From: Hyphomicrobiales bacterium
GTDB taxonomy: Bacteria; Pseudomonadota; Alphaproteobacteria; Rhizobiales; Devosiaceae
Direction of reading: 5' to 3'
NCBI GenBank assembly: GCA_015487985.1
Contig: WFOP01000249.1
Span: 1 to 8,392, forward strand
DNA length: 8,392 nucleotides
Shown: positions 1-5,942 of the stretch, in pieces
Numbering within the stretch: position 1 is the stretch's first letter
How the letters are laid out: each line of letters opens with the position of its first letter
Notes under the pieces: generated by a model
What the model saw: the letters and a program-made list of their open reading frames with translations, nothing else
Database searches by the model: none
Told to the model about the DNA's origin: nothing
Made by a program: the position numbers and the translations under genes

Positions 1-57
1 CTTGGGCGCCGCACGTTTCTGTGCGGCGCTGGCGCCCGATTTTGATTTTTCAGCCAC
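1..57 (-). CDS. N-terminus of a partial gene downstream of fadE, possibly a FadI-type acetyl-CoA acyltransferase
   Basis: Only 19 codons are inside the window, reading V-A-E-K-S-K-S-G-A-S-A-A-Q-K-R-A-A-P-K from a GTG at 57-55; the gene continues past the left edge. No ATG lies between the fadE stop and this point in a usable place, and a purine-rich stretch (AAGAGAGAT) sits about 7 bases before the GTG, so GTG is the likely start. The gap to the fadE stop is 43 bases, which suggests one transcript. The Lys/Ala/Ser-rich, low-complexity start resembles the leader seen before the conserved core in FadI-type thiolases, and fadE followed by thiolase and hydroxyacyl-CoA dehydrogenase genes is a common alphaproteobacterial order. 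The product is inferred from context; the visible residues carry no diagnostic motif. Confidence 0.55.
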   Translation of the reverse strand, partial: MAEKSKSGASAAQKRAAPK

Positions 58-100
58 GTTTTATCTCTCTTAAAAGAAGTCTGTCTTTAGTTTGAACTAT

Positions 101-2569
101 CTATTGCGCCGCCGCAACAACTGGCGTCTTGGAAACACGATTTTTCATCCCCAACTCGCTTGGATCAAAGTCATCAACTGCCACAACCCGATCTGTCGCT
201 TCATCAGCAATGCGCAACAATTTGGCCTCCTCCGCATTGAGCACACCTTCAACAACCGCATCCTCAATCGCATCGCGATCCTGACGGCGCATGATCCGGC
301 CTTTTTTCAGTGCCCGAATGAACTTGTGCTCAATTTCGGCAACCCGCGCCACCTTGACCAAGGCATCCTCCAGCACCCCTGTAATATCTTCAGGATCATA
401 GCTCAAATAAATGCCGGTGGTATAGCGATCCCTTTGTTCCCCCGGATTAAGAATCTGACGGGCAAGCTTGTAGTTTTGCCGGTCACTTGATCCTCTGGCA
501 TGCTGACCAAAGGGAAATACCAGCATACGCATCACAAATGCCACAAAAGGATTGGGGAAATTGTCAAATACCGCTCTAAAGCTGTTTTCGATGGCCAGAA
601 TACGATCCCGCGCGATGGCGTCAACCACCGGCAGGTCTTCCTTGATGCACCCCTCGTCCTCATAGCGTTTCAGCGTTGTGGACAACAGATAAAGGTCTGA
701 AAGAATATCGGCCATACGCCCGGACAAACGCTGTTTGCGTTTGAGGTCGCCCCCCAAAAGCACAACGGTCCAGTCCCCCACGAGAGCAAAATGCTGTGAA
801 TAACGGTGCAACTGCTGATACCAGCGCCTGGCATCATGCTCGACCGGAGAAGAAGCAAAGCGCCCCCCGGTAACTGCCTGCCAGAAACTGCCGGTTATAT
901 TGCCCAGCATGTAAGAAACATGGCCGCAAAATGCCCGGTCGAAATCAACGATGGCTTCTTTTTTGTTTTCATTCTGCACCGCAGAAATTTCATCATAAAG
1001 GTATGGATGCGCCCTGAGCGCCCCCTGGGCAAATGTAATCAGGGTGCGGGTAAGAATATTGGCCCCCTCCACGGTGATGGCAACAGGTGTGTTGGCATAG
1101 GCCGAAAACAGATAATTGCGCGGACCTTCCTGAATACCGCGCCCCCCGTGAATATCCAGCGCATCATTGATCCGGTCACGCATGGCCTCGGTCGCACGAT
1201 ATTTAAGCAAAGCGGAAATCACCGCCGGCTTTTGCCCCTCATCCACCATTGAGGCAGTTGTCGCACGGGCACCCTCAAACATATAGGCGGACTTGACAAG
1301 ACGGGCCATGGGTTCGGCCACCCCTTCCATGATCCCGATGGGAATACCAAACTGGCGTCGGATGCGCGCATAGGCGCTTGTATGACGCAGGGCCGCTTTC
1401 ATGGAAACCGACCCGATAGCAGGCAACGAAATTGCGCGCCCCGTGGACAGGCACTCCATCAACATGCGCCACCCCTGCCCCACATAGTCGATCTCACCAA
1501 TCATAAACTCCATGGGCACAAACACATCGGTGCCGCTGGTGGGACCATTCATAAAGGCGGACCCGGAGGGGAAATGACGTCGCCCGATTTCAACCCCGGG
1601 ATAATCCGCCGGCACCAAGGCCAGGGAAATTCCGATATTTTCGCCCTTGCCGAGCAGGTTTTCAGGATCAAAAAGATTAACCGCCAGCCCAACCAGTGTC
1701 GCCACCGGCGCAAGGGTGATATAGCGCTTGTCCCAACTCAGGCGCACCCCGAGCACTTCCTTGCCTTTATATTTGCCCATGGTCACAACACCCACATCGC
1801 GCATGCCCGCCGCATCAGACCCCGCATGAGTGCCGGTCAACGCAAAACAGGGCACCTCTTTGCCCTTGGCCAACCGCTCAAGATATTTTTCCTTTTGCGC
1901 CGGCGTGCCATATTTTTCCAGCAATTCGCCCGGCCCCAAAGAATTGGGCACCATCACCGAAATCCCGGCAGCCACAGAACGCGAAGCGATTTTTGACACC
2001 ACCATGGATTGCGCCTGCGCCGAAAAACCCAAGCCCCCATGCTCTTTTGAAATAAGCATGCCCAAAAAACCCTTGTCTTTCAGGAACTGCCAGACTTCCG
2101 GGGGCATATCGGCGCGGTTGTGGCGGATATCCCAATCATCAATCATCGCACAAACTTCGTTTGTGGGACCATCCAGAAACGCCTGCTCTTCGGCGCTCAG
2201 CGTGACTTTACGGATATCGAGCAGATTGTTCCACCTGGGCCGCCCTGAAAACAAATCAGCGTCCCAGCCAACAGTGCCCGCATCAAGCGCCTCCTGCTCG
2301 GTTGAAGAAATGGGGGGGAGAATTTTTTTCACCGCACCAAAGACAGGCCTGACCAATACGTTACGGCGAAACACAGGAATAGAAAACGCAAACAAAATGG
2401 CGGCTGGTGCCAGCGCCAGCACCCATGATATCGCCCCCCCCTGCTGATTGACCAGCAACCCGGCCATCCCCATCATCAGCGCCACAGCCGCCCATAACCA
2501 GATTGGCATTTTGTGATAGGCCATAACTGCAAAAATTATCAACGAAACCAAAATGACGATCGCAAACAT
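101..2569 (-). CDS. fadE: Acyl-CoA dehydrogenase FadE, membrane-anchored (822 aa)
   Basis: This enzyme catalyses the first, FAD-dependent step of beta-oxidation, acyl-CoA to trans-2-enoyl-CoA, at the inner membrane. Its length is close to E. coli FadE (814 aa) and the resemblance is collinear. Hydrophobic segments at about residues 1-18, 22-41 and 46-66 form a membrane anchor. The FadE linker with LPPxSxxEQEALDAGTV follows (84-100), then the acyl-CoA dehydrogenase fold with CFALTGTHAGSDA (241-253, flavin/substrate region), KRYITLAPVAT (281-291), IHGGRGIQEG (473-482) and TVEGANILTR (499-508). Glu501 in the last motif is the expected catalytic base. Residues from about 530 to the end match the FadE-specific C-terminal domain (DUF1974), ending with VDDFDPSELG. 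The ATG at 2569-2567 is preceded by GAGGTGG four bases away, and starting later would remove the anchor. It is divergent from fadD across a shared control region and probably co-transcribed with the gene at 1-57. Confidence 0.96.
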   Translation of the reverse strand: MFAIVILVSLIIFAVMAYHKMPIWLWAAVALMMGMAGLLVNQQGGAISWVLALAPAAILFAFSIPVFRRNVLVRPVFGAVKKILPPISSTEQEALDAGTVGWDADLFSGRPRWNNLLDIRKVTLSAEEQAFLDGPTNEVCAMIDDWDIRHNRADMPPEVWQFLKDKGFLGMLISKEHGGLGFSAQAQSMVVSKIASRSVAAGISVMVPNSLGPGELLEKYGTPAQKEKYLERLAKGKEVPCFALTGTHAGSDAAGMRDVGVVTMGKYKGKEVLGVRLSWDKRYITLAPVATLVGLAVNLFDPENLLGKGENIGISLALVPADYPGVEIGRRHFPSGSAFMNGPTSGTDVFVPMEFMIGEIDYVGQGWRMLMECLSTGRAISLPAIGSVSMKAALRHTSAYARIRRQFGIPIGIMEGVAEPMARLVKSAYMFEGARATTASMVDEGQKPAVISALLKYRATEAMRDRINDALDIHGGRGIQEGPRNYLFSAYANTPVAITVEGANILTRTLITFAQGALRAHPYLYDEISAVQNENKKEAIVDFDRAFCGHVSYMLGNITGSFWQAVTGGRFASSPVEHDARRWYQQLHRYSQHFALVGDWTVVLLGGDLKRKQRLSGRMADILSDLYLLSTTLKRYEDEGCIKEDLPVVDAIARDRILAIENSFRAVFDNFPNPFVAFVMRMLVFPFGQHARGSSDRQNYKLARQILNPGEQRDRYTTGIYLSYDPEDITGVLEDALVKVARVAEIEHKFIRALKKGRIMRRQDRDAIEDAVVEGVLNAEEAKLLRIADEATDRVVAVDDFDPSELGMKNRVSKTPVVAAAQ

Positions 2570-2663
2570 AATCCACCTCGCTTACAAGGGCCTGATGCGC
2601 AAATTATACCCGCTTTCAAACCTGCTCAAATCCAAACGCACCGCACCGGCGCGTATTTCAGCC

Positions 2664-2691
2664 AAAATAACACAGTTGACGTAAACGTCAA
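2664..2691 (-). promoter_or_regulatory. Candidate fadE promoter
   Basis: Read on the minus strand, TTGACG (2691-2686) and TATTTT (2669-2664) are separated by 16 bases, a good sigma70-type arrangement. Transcription would start near 2657 and give a leader of roughly 90 bases before the fadE ATG. The -35 box is one half of the 16-bp palindrome at 2676-2691, so a protein bound there would directly control polymerase access. This is a prediction from sequence only. Confidence 0.5.
2676..2691. promoter_or_regulatory. LiuR-like MerR-family operator, TTGACGTAAACGTCAA
   Basis: The site has two perfect 7-bp arms, TTGACGT and ACGTCAA, around a central AA. It closely resembles the ACGT-AA-ACGT palindromes reported for LiuR, a MerR-family regulator of branched-chain amino acid and fatty acid catabolism in proteobacteria. 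A MerR-family gene lies at the end of the fadD operon that starts from the same region, so it is the natural candidate to bind here. The palindrome covers the -35 box of the predicted fadE promoter. On the plus strand its TTGACG is followed 21 bases later by TATAGT (2703-2708), a rather long spacer of the kind MerR proteins can act on. Confidence 0.7.
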
Positions 2692-2758
2692 TAGATTAAC
2701 GCTATAGTCACGCGCCTGAAAACGCATTTTTCTTTGCCCCGCTGCCAACTTTTATCCT

Positions 2759-2778
2759 TTTGCACAATATTGTGCAAA
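2759..2778. promoter_or_regulatory. Perfect 20-bp palindrome, unassigned operator
   Basis: TTTGCACAATATTGTGCAAA is identical to its own reverse complement over 20 bases with no central loop, which favours a dimeric DNA-binding protein over an RNA hairpin. It sits between the LiuR-like site and the predicted fadD promoter, about 100 bases before the likely fadD transcription start. The TGCAC...GTGCA arms recall NtrC-type half-sites, but the central bases differ from the usual consensus and no sigma54 promoter follows. I cannot name the binding protein. Confidence 0.6.
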
Positions 2779-2844
2779 CCAAGACAAAAAGTATGATTTT
2801 CGTCCCCCCGCCGCCAGGGAAGCACATCAACTCGATATTGGCGT

Positions 2845-2873
2845 TTGACGCTCGCTCAAATGCGTGAAATATT
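2845..2873 (+). promoter_or_regulatory. Candidate fadD-merR promoter
   Basis: TTGACG (2845-2850) and AATATT (2868-2873) are spaced 17 bases apart, matching the sigma70 pattern in 5/6 and 4/6 positions. A start near 2880 would leave a leader of about 45 bases that includes the ribosome binding site GAGGGA nine bases before the fadD ATG. An alternative or additional plus-strand promoter could use TTGACG inside the LiuR-like palindrome with TATAGT at 2703-2708. Confidence 0.4.
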
Positions 2874-2924
2874 GAAAAAAAATGGCAAAATGCCAAAAAA
2901 TTACCATTTGAGGGAAAAACCAGC

Positions 2925-4646
2925 ATGCGTGAATTTGATACCAGTGATGAGCGATATCGTCCGTGGATAAATAATTACCCTGAAGGCATCGTCTGGGATG
3001 ATGAAATCGACACGACGCCCGTTCACGAACAAATTCTTGCCGCCTGTGCAAAATTCCCTGATTCAAATGCCATGGATTTCCTGAGCAAAAAAACCACGTT
3101 CAGAAGCCTTGGTCATCAGATTACAGCCTTCGCCCGCTCACTGCAAAAACATCATGGCGTGAAAAAAGGCACCCGGGTTGCCCTGCTTTTGCCCAACACG
3201 CCGTTTTTTCCGGTTGCCTATTATGGCATTCTTCTGGCCGGGGGCACCGTGGTCAATTGCAATCCCCTGTACACCGTGCCCGAGCTCAAACATATCACCG
3301 CAGATGCAGGTGCTGACATTCTAGTCACCCTTGATCTGCAATTGATTTTTGAAAAGGCTGAAGCACTGGTGGAAGCGGGCAATGTCAAAAAGCTCATTGT
3401 CTGCCACTTCCCCGACGCGCTGCCCACGGTCAAAAAATTCCTGTTTAAGATTGCCAAGCGCTCAGACCTGGCAAATATCAAGGCATCCAGAGTGGCGGAC
3501 AAAATCGTTACCTTCAACAGCCTACTGCTCACGCTGAACAAACCCAAACCCGTTGATATCGACCCTGAAACAGACGTGGCGGTGCAACAATATACCGGGG
3601 GAACGACGGGCCTGCCCAAAGGAGCCATGCTCTCCCACGCCAATATCGCCGCCAACTCTGACCAGATTGACAAATGGGGCTGTGGCGTATTTTATCCCCC
3701 CGCAAAGGTTGTTGCGGTCCTGCCCTTCTTTCACATCTTCGCCATGACAGTGTGCATGAACGTGCCTTTGGCCAAGGGTTCGGAAGTTGTGATGCTGCCA
3801 CGTTTTGAGTTGAAGGCTTTGCTTGATCTGCTGGTGCGCACCAAGGCAACAATCCTGCCCGCAATCCCCACTTTGCTGTTTGCCATTGCCAACAATCGCA
3901 AAACCACCCCCGAACAATTGGCGAGCATTCAGGTCGCCATTTCAGGCGGCGCAGGACTGCCGGCTGAAACCCGTGATATGTTCGAGAAAAAATCCTCTGC
4001 AATTCTGGCCGAAGGATATGGGCTGACCGAATGTTCTCCGGTTCTTTGTTGCGCCGCTTTGCGTCAGGCATCAAAACCCATGTCCATCGGCATGCCGGTA
4101 CCGGGCACAGATGTGCAGTTTGTTGATCTGGAGGACCCCACCAAATTTGTGGAACCGGGGGAGCGCGGCGAGCTTGTTGCCAAGGGCAAACAGGTTATGC
4201 TGGGATATTATAACAATGAAGAAGCAACCAAAGAAGCATTCGTCAATGGATATTTCCGCACCGGGGATGTTGGATATGTGGATGAAGATGGATATGTATT
4301 CCTTGTTGATCGCATCAAGGACCTGATTATCTGCTCGGGGTTCAATGTGTATCCCCGTACAATCGAAGAAGCGCTTTATCGCCATGAAGCGGTGGATGAA
4401 TGTAACGTTATCGGCGTGCCCGACAGCTATCGCGGCGAGGCACCTGTTGCTTTCATCAAGCTCAAGGATGGCAAAACCGTAACCTCGGCAGAGATCAAGT
4501 CTTTCCTGAATGAACATATTTCAAAAATTGAAATGCCCCGGGAATTTATCTTCAAGGATGAACTGCCAAAAACCTTGGTTGGCAAACTCTCCAAAAAGGA
4601 ACTCCGTGAAGAATATGCCGAGCGACAAGCCGCAAAAAGCAAATAG
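2925..4646 (+). CDS. fadD: Long-chain-fatty-acid--CoA ligase FadD (573 aa)
   Basis: The enzyme activates fatty acids to acyl-CoA with ATP via an acyl-adenylate, feeding the beta-oxidation pathway of the neighbouring fadE. It is a full-length member of the ANL adenylate-forming superfamily, similar in size and order to E. coli FadD (561 aa). Visible motifs are the phosphate-binding loop YTGGTTGLPKGA (223-234), FFHIFAMT (268-275), EGYGLTE (363-369), YFRTGD (443-448), VDRIKDLIICSGFNVYP (461-477, hinge and fatty acid synthetase signature) and LPKTLVGKLSKKELRE near the C-terminus, where Lys554 is the expected catalytic lysine. ATG 2925 has a good ribosome binding site (GAGGGA, nine bases upstream). 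No signal peptide is seen; the protein should be cytoplasmic or peripheral at the inner membrane. Its last 32 bases overlap the next gene. Chain-length preference cannot be read from sequence. Confidence 0.95.
   Translation: MREFDTSDERYRPWINNYPEGIVWDDEIDTTPVHEQILAACAKFPDSNAMDFLSKKTTFRSLGHQITAFARSLQKHHGVKKGTRVALLLPNTPFFPVAYYGILLAGGTVVNCNPLYTVPELKHITADAGADILVTLDLQLIFEKAEALVEAGNVKKLIVCHFPDALPTVKKFLFKIAKRSDLANIKASRVADKIVTFNSLLLTLNKPKPVDIDPETDVAVQQYTGGTTGLPKGAMLSHANIAANSDQIDKWGCGVFYPPAKVVAVLPFFHIFAMTVCMNVPLAKGSEVVMLPRFELKALLDLLVRTKATILPAIPTLLFAIANNRKTTPEQLASIQVAISGGAGLPAETRDMFEKKSSAILAEGYGLTECSPVLCCAALRQASKPMSIGMPVPGTDVQFVDLEDPTKFVEPGERGELVAKGKQVMLGYYNNEEATKEAFVNGYFRTGDVGYVDEDGYVFLVDRIKDLIICSGFNVYPRTIEEALYRHEAVDECNVIGVPDSYRGEAPVAFIKLKDGKTVTSAEIKSFLNEHISKIEMPREFIFKDELPKTLVGKLSKKELREEYAERQAAKSK
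4596..4600 (+). promoter_or_regulatory. Ribosome binding site for merR inside fadD
   Basis: AAGGA at 4596-4600 lies within the fadD coding sequence. It is 5 bases before an in-frame GTG (4606-4608) and 14 before the ATG at 4615. The spacing fits the GTG better, so the regulator may begin V-K-N-M-P-S rather than M-P-S. Either way its translation is likely coupled to fadD. Confidence 0.4.
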
Positions 4647-5046
4647 TCAAGCAGGCCAGCACGAACAAACCCAACAGCTGTTTTCAATAACAGAGCTGGC
4701 CCGCGAATTGTCTATCTCCACACGAACCATACGTTTTTATGAATCCAAAGGTTTGATTTCCCCCGATCGCGTAGGGGGAAACCGCGTATTTCAAAATCGC
4801 GATCGCGTCCGTTTATTGCTGATTTTGCGGGGCAAACGTCTTGGATTTTCCCTTAAAGACATATCGGAATATCTGGCGCTCTATGACAGTGATGAAACCC
4901 GATTAAGTCAGGTCGAGCTGTTGCAATCCAAAGTTGACCAACGATTGAAAAAGCTGAACAATCAACTCCATGACCTGCAAACCACCATAAAGGAACTGCA
5001 ACAAATGCGCGCCCAGACAGCCGAACGCCTCAAAGAGAACCGTTAA
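4615..5046 (+). CDS. MerR-family transcriptional regulator, LiuR-like (143 aa)
   Basis: The protein is a DNA-binding regulator of the MerR family. Residues 1-22 are a polar Gln-rich tail, FSITELARELSISTRTIRFYE (23-43) is the winged-helix recognition region, residues 44-60 (KGLISPDRVGGNRVFQN) form the wing, and from about 98 to 140 a heptad-rich helix (LLQSKVDQRLKKLNNQL) forms the dimer coiled coil. There is no cysteine, so it is not a metal or thiol sensor of the CueR, ZntR or SoxR kind, and there is no separate effector domain. It overlaps fadD by 32 bases and is therefore in the same operon. Location with fadD and fadE, plus a LiuR-like operator upstream of the operon, suggests control of acyl-CoA degradation, perhaps through an acyl-CoA ligand. 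The start could instead be GTG 4606, which has better ribosome binding site spacing. Confidence 0.88.
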   Translation: MPSDKPQKANSQAGQHEQTQQLFSITELARELSISTRTIRFYESKGLISPDRVGGNRVFQNRDRVRLLLILRGKRLGFSLKDISEYLALYDSDETRLSQVELLQSKVDQRLKKLNNQLHDLQTTIKELQQMRAQTAERLKENR

Positions 5047-5075
5047 TTTGTTTGCTTGAAAAATGGTGAAGGTGA

Positions 5076-5136
5076 GAGGAGAAACCTCGAACCGCATCCA
5101 AGCGACCGAAGAGGTCGCCGGGCAACTTTTTGCCCG
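5076..5136. repeat. Three adjacent hairpins between merR and tRNA-Val
   Basis: Within 61 bases there are three perfect inverted repeats in a row: GAGG/CCTC (5076-5079, 5085-5088), GCGACC/GGTCGC with a 5-base loop (5102-5118) and CGGGCAA/TTGCCCG with a 4-base loop (5119-5136). The last two abut without a gap. None is followed by a T-run on either strand, so they are not textbook rho-independent terminators, though they could stop or stabilise the convergent fadD-merR and tRNA transcripts. They might also be part of a REP-like or intergenic repeat family. Confidence 0.5.
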
Positions 5137-5190
5137 CTCCATCGAAGGCGTGAGCGAAGCGAATTGCCGTGAGATAAACAAGAAAAAAGA

Positions 5191-5265
5191 TGGTGGGCGT
5201 AACTGGGATTGAACCAGTGACCCCTACAATGTCAATGTAGTGCTCTCCCGCTGAGCTATACGCCC
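5191..5265 (-). tRNA. tRNA-Val (anticodon GAC)
   Basis: The 75-base minus-strand sequence folds as a complete cloverleaf: acceptor stem GGGCGTA/TACGCCC, D arm GCTC-loop-GAGC, anticodon arm CTACA-TTGACAT-TGTAG with anticodon GAC, and T arm ACTGG-TTCAATC-CCAGT. Discriminator A is followed by an encoded CCA (5193-5191). It reads GUC and GUU valine codons. A T-rich run (TCTTTTTTC) follows directly and may end transcription. A likely -10 box, TATATT on the minus strand (5289-5284), lies 18 bases before the 5' end; I see no strong -35. cpdR lies about 100 bases upstream on the same strand. Confidence 0.97.
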
Positions 5266-5368
5266 ATCTTTTCGCCGTTTAGGAATATATAGTTCATCCG
5301 GCGCGTTGGCGATAGACCACATAACCTTTTGCAAGGTCAAGTGCCCTGATCGCTCCAAAGTCAAAAAA

Positions 5369-5728
5369 TTATGCCGCCAAAAGACGTTCAACCTCATTCA
5401 CTAGGTCTTTCAGATGAAACGGCTTGGATAAAACAGACGCATCTTTTGGCGCTTCATTATCCGGGTTGAGCGCCACTGCGGCAAACCCGGTGATAAACAT
5501 CACTTTCAGGTCCGGGTCCAACTCGGTTGCCCGGCGCGCCAGCTCGATACCGTCCATTTCCGGCATCACAATATCGGATAAAAGCAATGAAAACGGCTCC
5601 TCGCGCAACCGCTCATAGGCGGATTTGCCATTATCAAAAGCCACCACATCAAACCCCGCATTTTTAAGTGCGCGTGTCAGGAACTGACGCATATCCGCGT
5701 CATCTTCAGCCAGTAATATGCGGTTCAT
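5369..5728 (-). CDS. cpdR: Single-domain response regulator CpdR (119 aa)
   Basis: CpdR is a stand-alone receiver domain that, in Caulobacter and rhizobia, receives phosphate from CckA through ChpT and, when unphosphorylated, delivers substrates to ClpXP at the cell pole, controlling CtrA-type cell-cycle proteolysis. The protein begins MNRILLAEDDADMRQFL with acidic residues at 8-10, has phospho-acceptor Asp52 in LLLSDIVMPEMDG, switch Thr80 in FITGFAAVAL and Lys102 in LSKPFHLKDLV. Nothing follows the receiver domain; it ends ERLLAA as rhizobial CpdR does. I chose the ATG at 5728-5726 because AAGGA lies 5-6 bases upstream and family members start exactly here; an in-frame extension to 5770 is unsupported. 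It is divergent from the amidohydrolase gene across 214 bases. Confidence 0.94.
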   Translation of the reverse strand: MNRILLAEDDADMRQFLTRALKNAGFDVVAFDNGKSAYERLREEPFSLLLSDIVMPEMDGIELARRATELDPDLKVMFITGFAAVALNPDNEAPKDASVLSKPFHLKDLVNEVERLLAA

Positions 5729-5744
5729 GTTATTCCTTCCGGGC

Positions 5745-5793
5745 CCTGCCAGACATTTCCTGCCTGACATCCAAGTTTAGCGCAACTGGCAGG
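5745..5793. repeat. Inverted repeat in the cpdR leader
   Basis: CCTGCCAG (5745-5752) and CTGGCAGG (5786-5793) are perfect 8-bp inverted repeats 33 bases apart, upstream of the cpdR start and just beyond its ribosome binding site. A further CCTGCC lies at 5759-5764. They could form a leader stem near the cpdR ribosome binding site or be operator half-sites. No function is known to me. Confidence 0.35.
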
Positions 5794-5942
5794 CAAAGCA
5801 AGTTTTGAGATATTATTGTTTTTGGCACATTTTGGTTGGACAAACCCCAATACAAAATGCACATTGAACGATACATACCCAAATGTAAAAACAAGACTAA
5901 AATCAGGCAGAATACCAGACAAAATGGGGCAGAGAGAAGACC

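Larger units (their letters stand above)
2570..2924. promoter_or_regulatory. Divergent fadE/fadD control region (355 bases, no gene)
   Basis: This gap separates the divergent starts of fadE and fadD and must contain both promoters. I see no coding sequence in it. It contains a LiuR-like 16-bp palindrome at 2676-2691, a perfect 20-bp palindrome at 2759-2778, candidate promoters in both directions, and near fadD a short inverted repeat TGGCA-AAA-TGCCA (2883-2895) in the leader. The fadD leader also contains AAATGG (2880-2885) and CCATTT (2904-2909), which could pair just before the ribosome binding site GAGGGA (2910-2915). The two main palindromes are listed separately. Confidence 0.8.

Noticed and set aside
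806..2447. Long plus-strand open frames (148, 204 and 205 codons) opposite fadE
   Set aside because: They are antisense to a well-conserved FadE sequence, encode low-complexity Pro/His/Arg-rich peptides, and lack ribosome binding sites.
2883..2900. Possible sigma54 promoter, TGGC-rich stretch before fadD downstream of the NtrC-like palindrome
   Set aside because: The invariant GC element is not found at the required distance after GG (AA is there instead), so it does not fit the -24/-12 pattern.
5063..5212. Plus-strand ORF of 49 codons (MVKVRGETSN...) running from the hairpin spacer into tRNA-Val
   Set aside because: It overlaps the tRNA on the opposite strand, has no good ribosome binding site, and its sequence is accounted for by hairpin repeats. 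ORFs like this next to tRNA genes are commonly spurious.
5191..5265. tRNA-Val as an integration site for a mobile element
   Set aside because: No duplicate of the tRNA 3' end, integrase or atypical genes occur in the window, so there is no sign of an inserted island.
5729..5770. 14-residue N-terminal extension of CpdR from an upstream start
   Set aside because: The internal ATG has a proper ribosome binding site and matches family starts; the extension (MSGRKCLAGPG...) resembles nothing in CpdR.
5729..5942. CtrA binding site in the cpdR upstream region
   Set aside because: I looked for TTAA-N7-TTAA, expected if cpdR were CtrA-controlled as in Caulobacter, and found no match.
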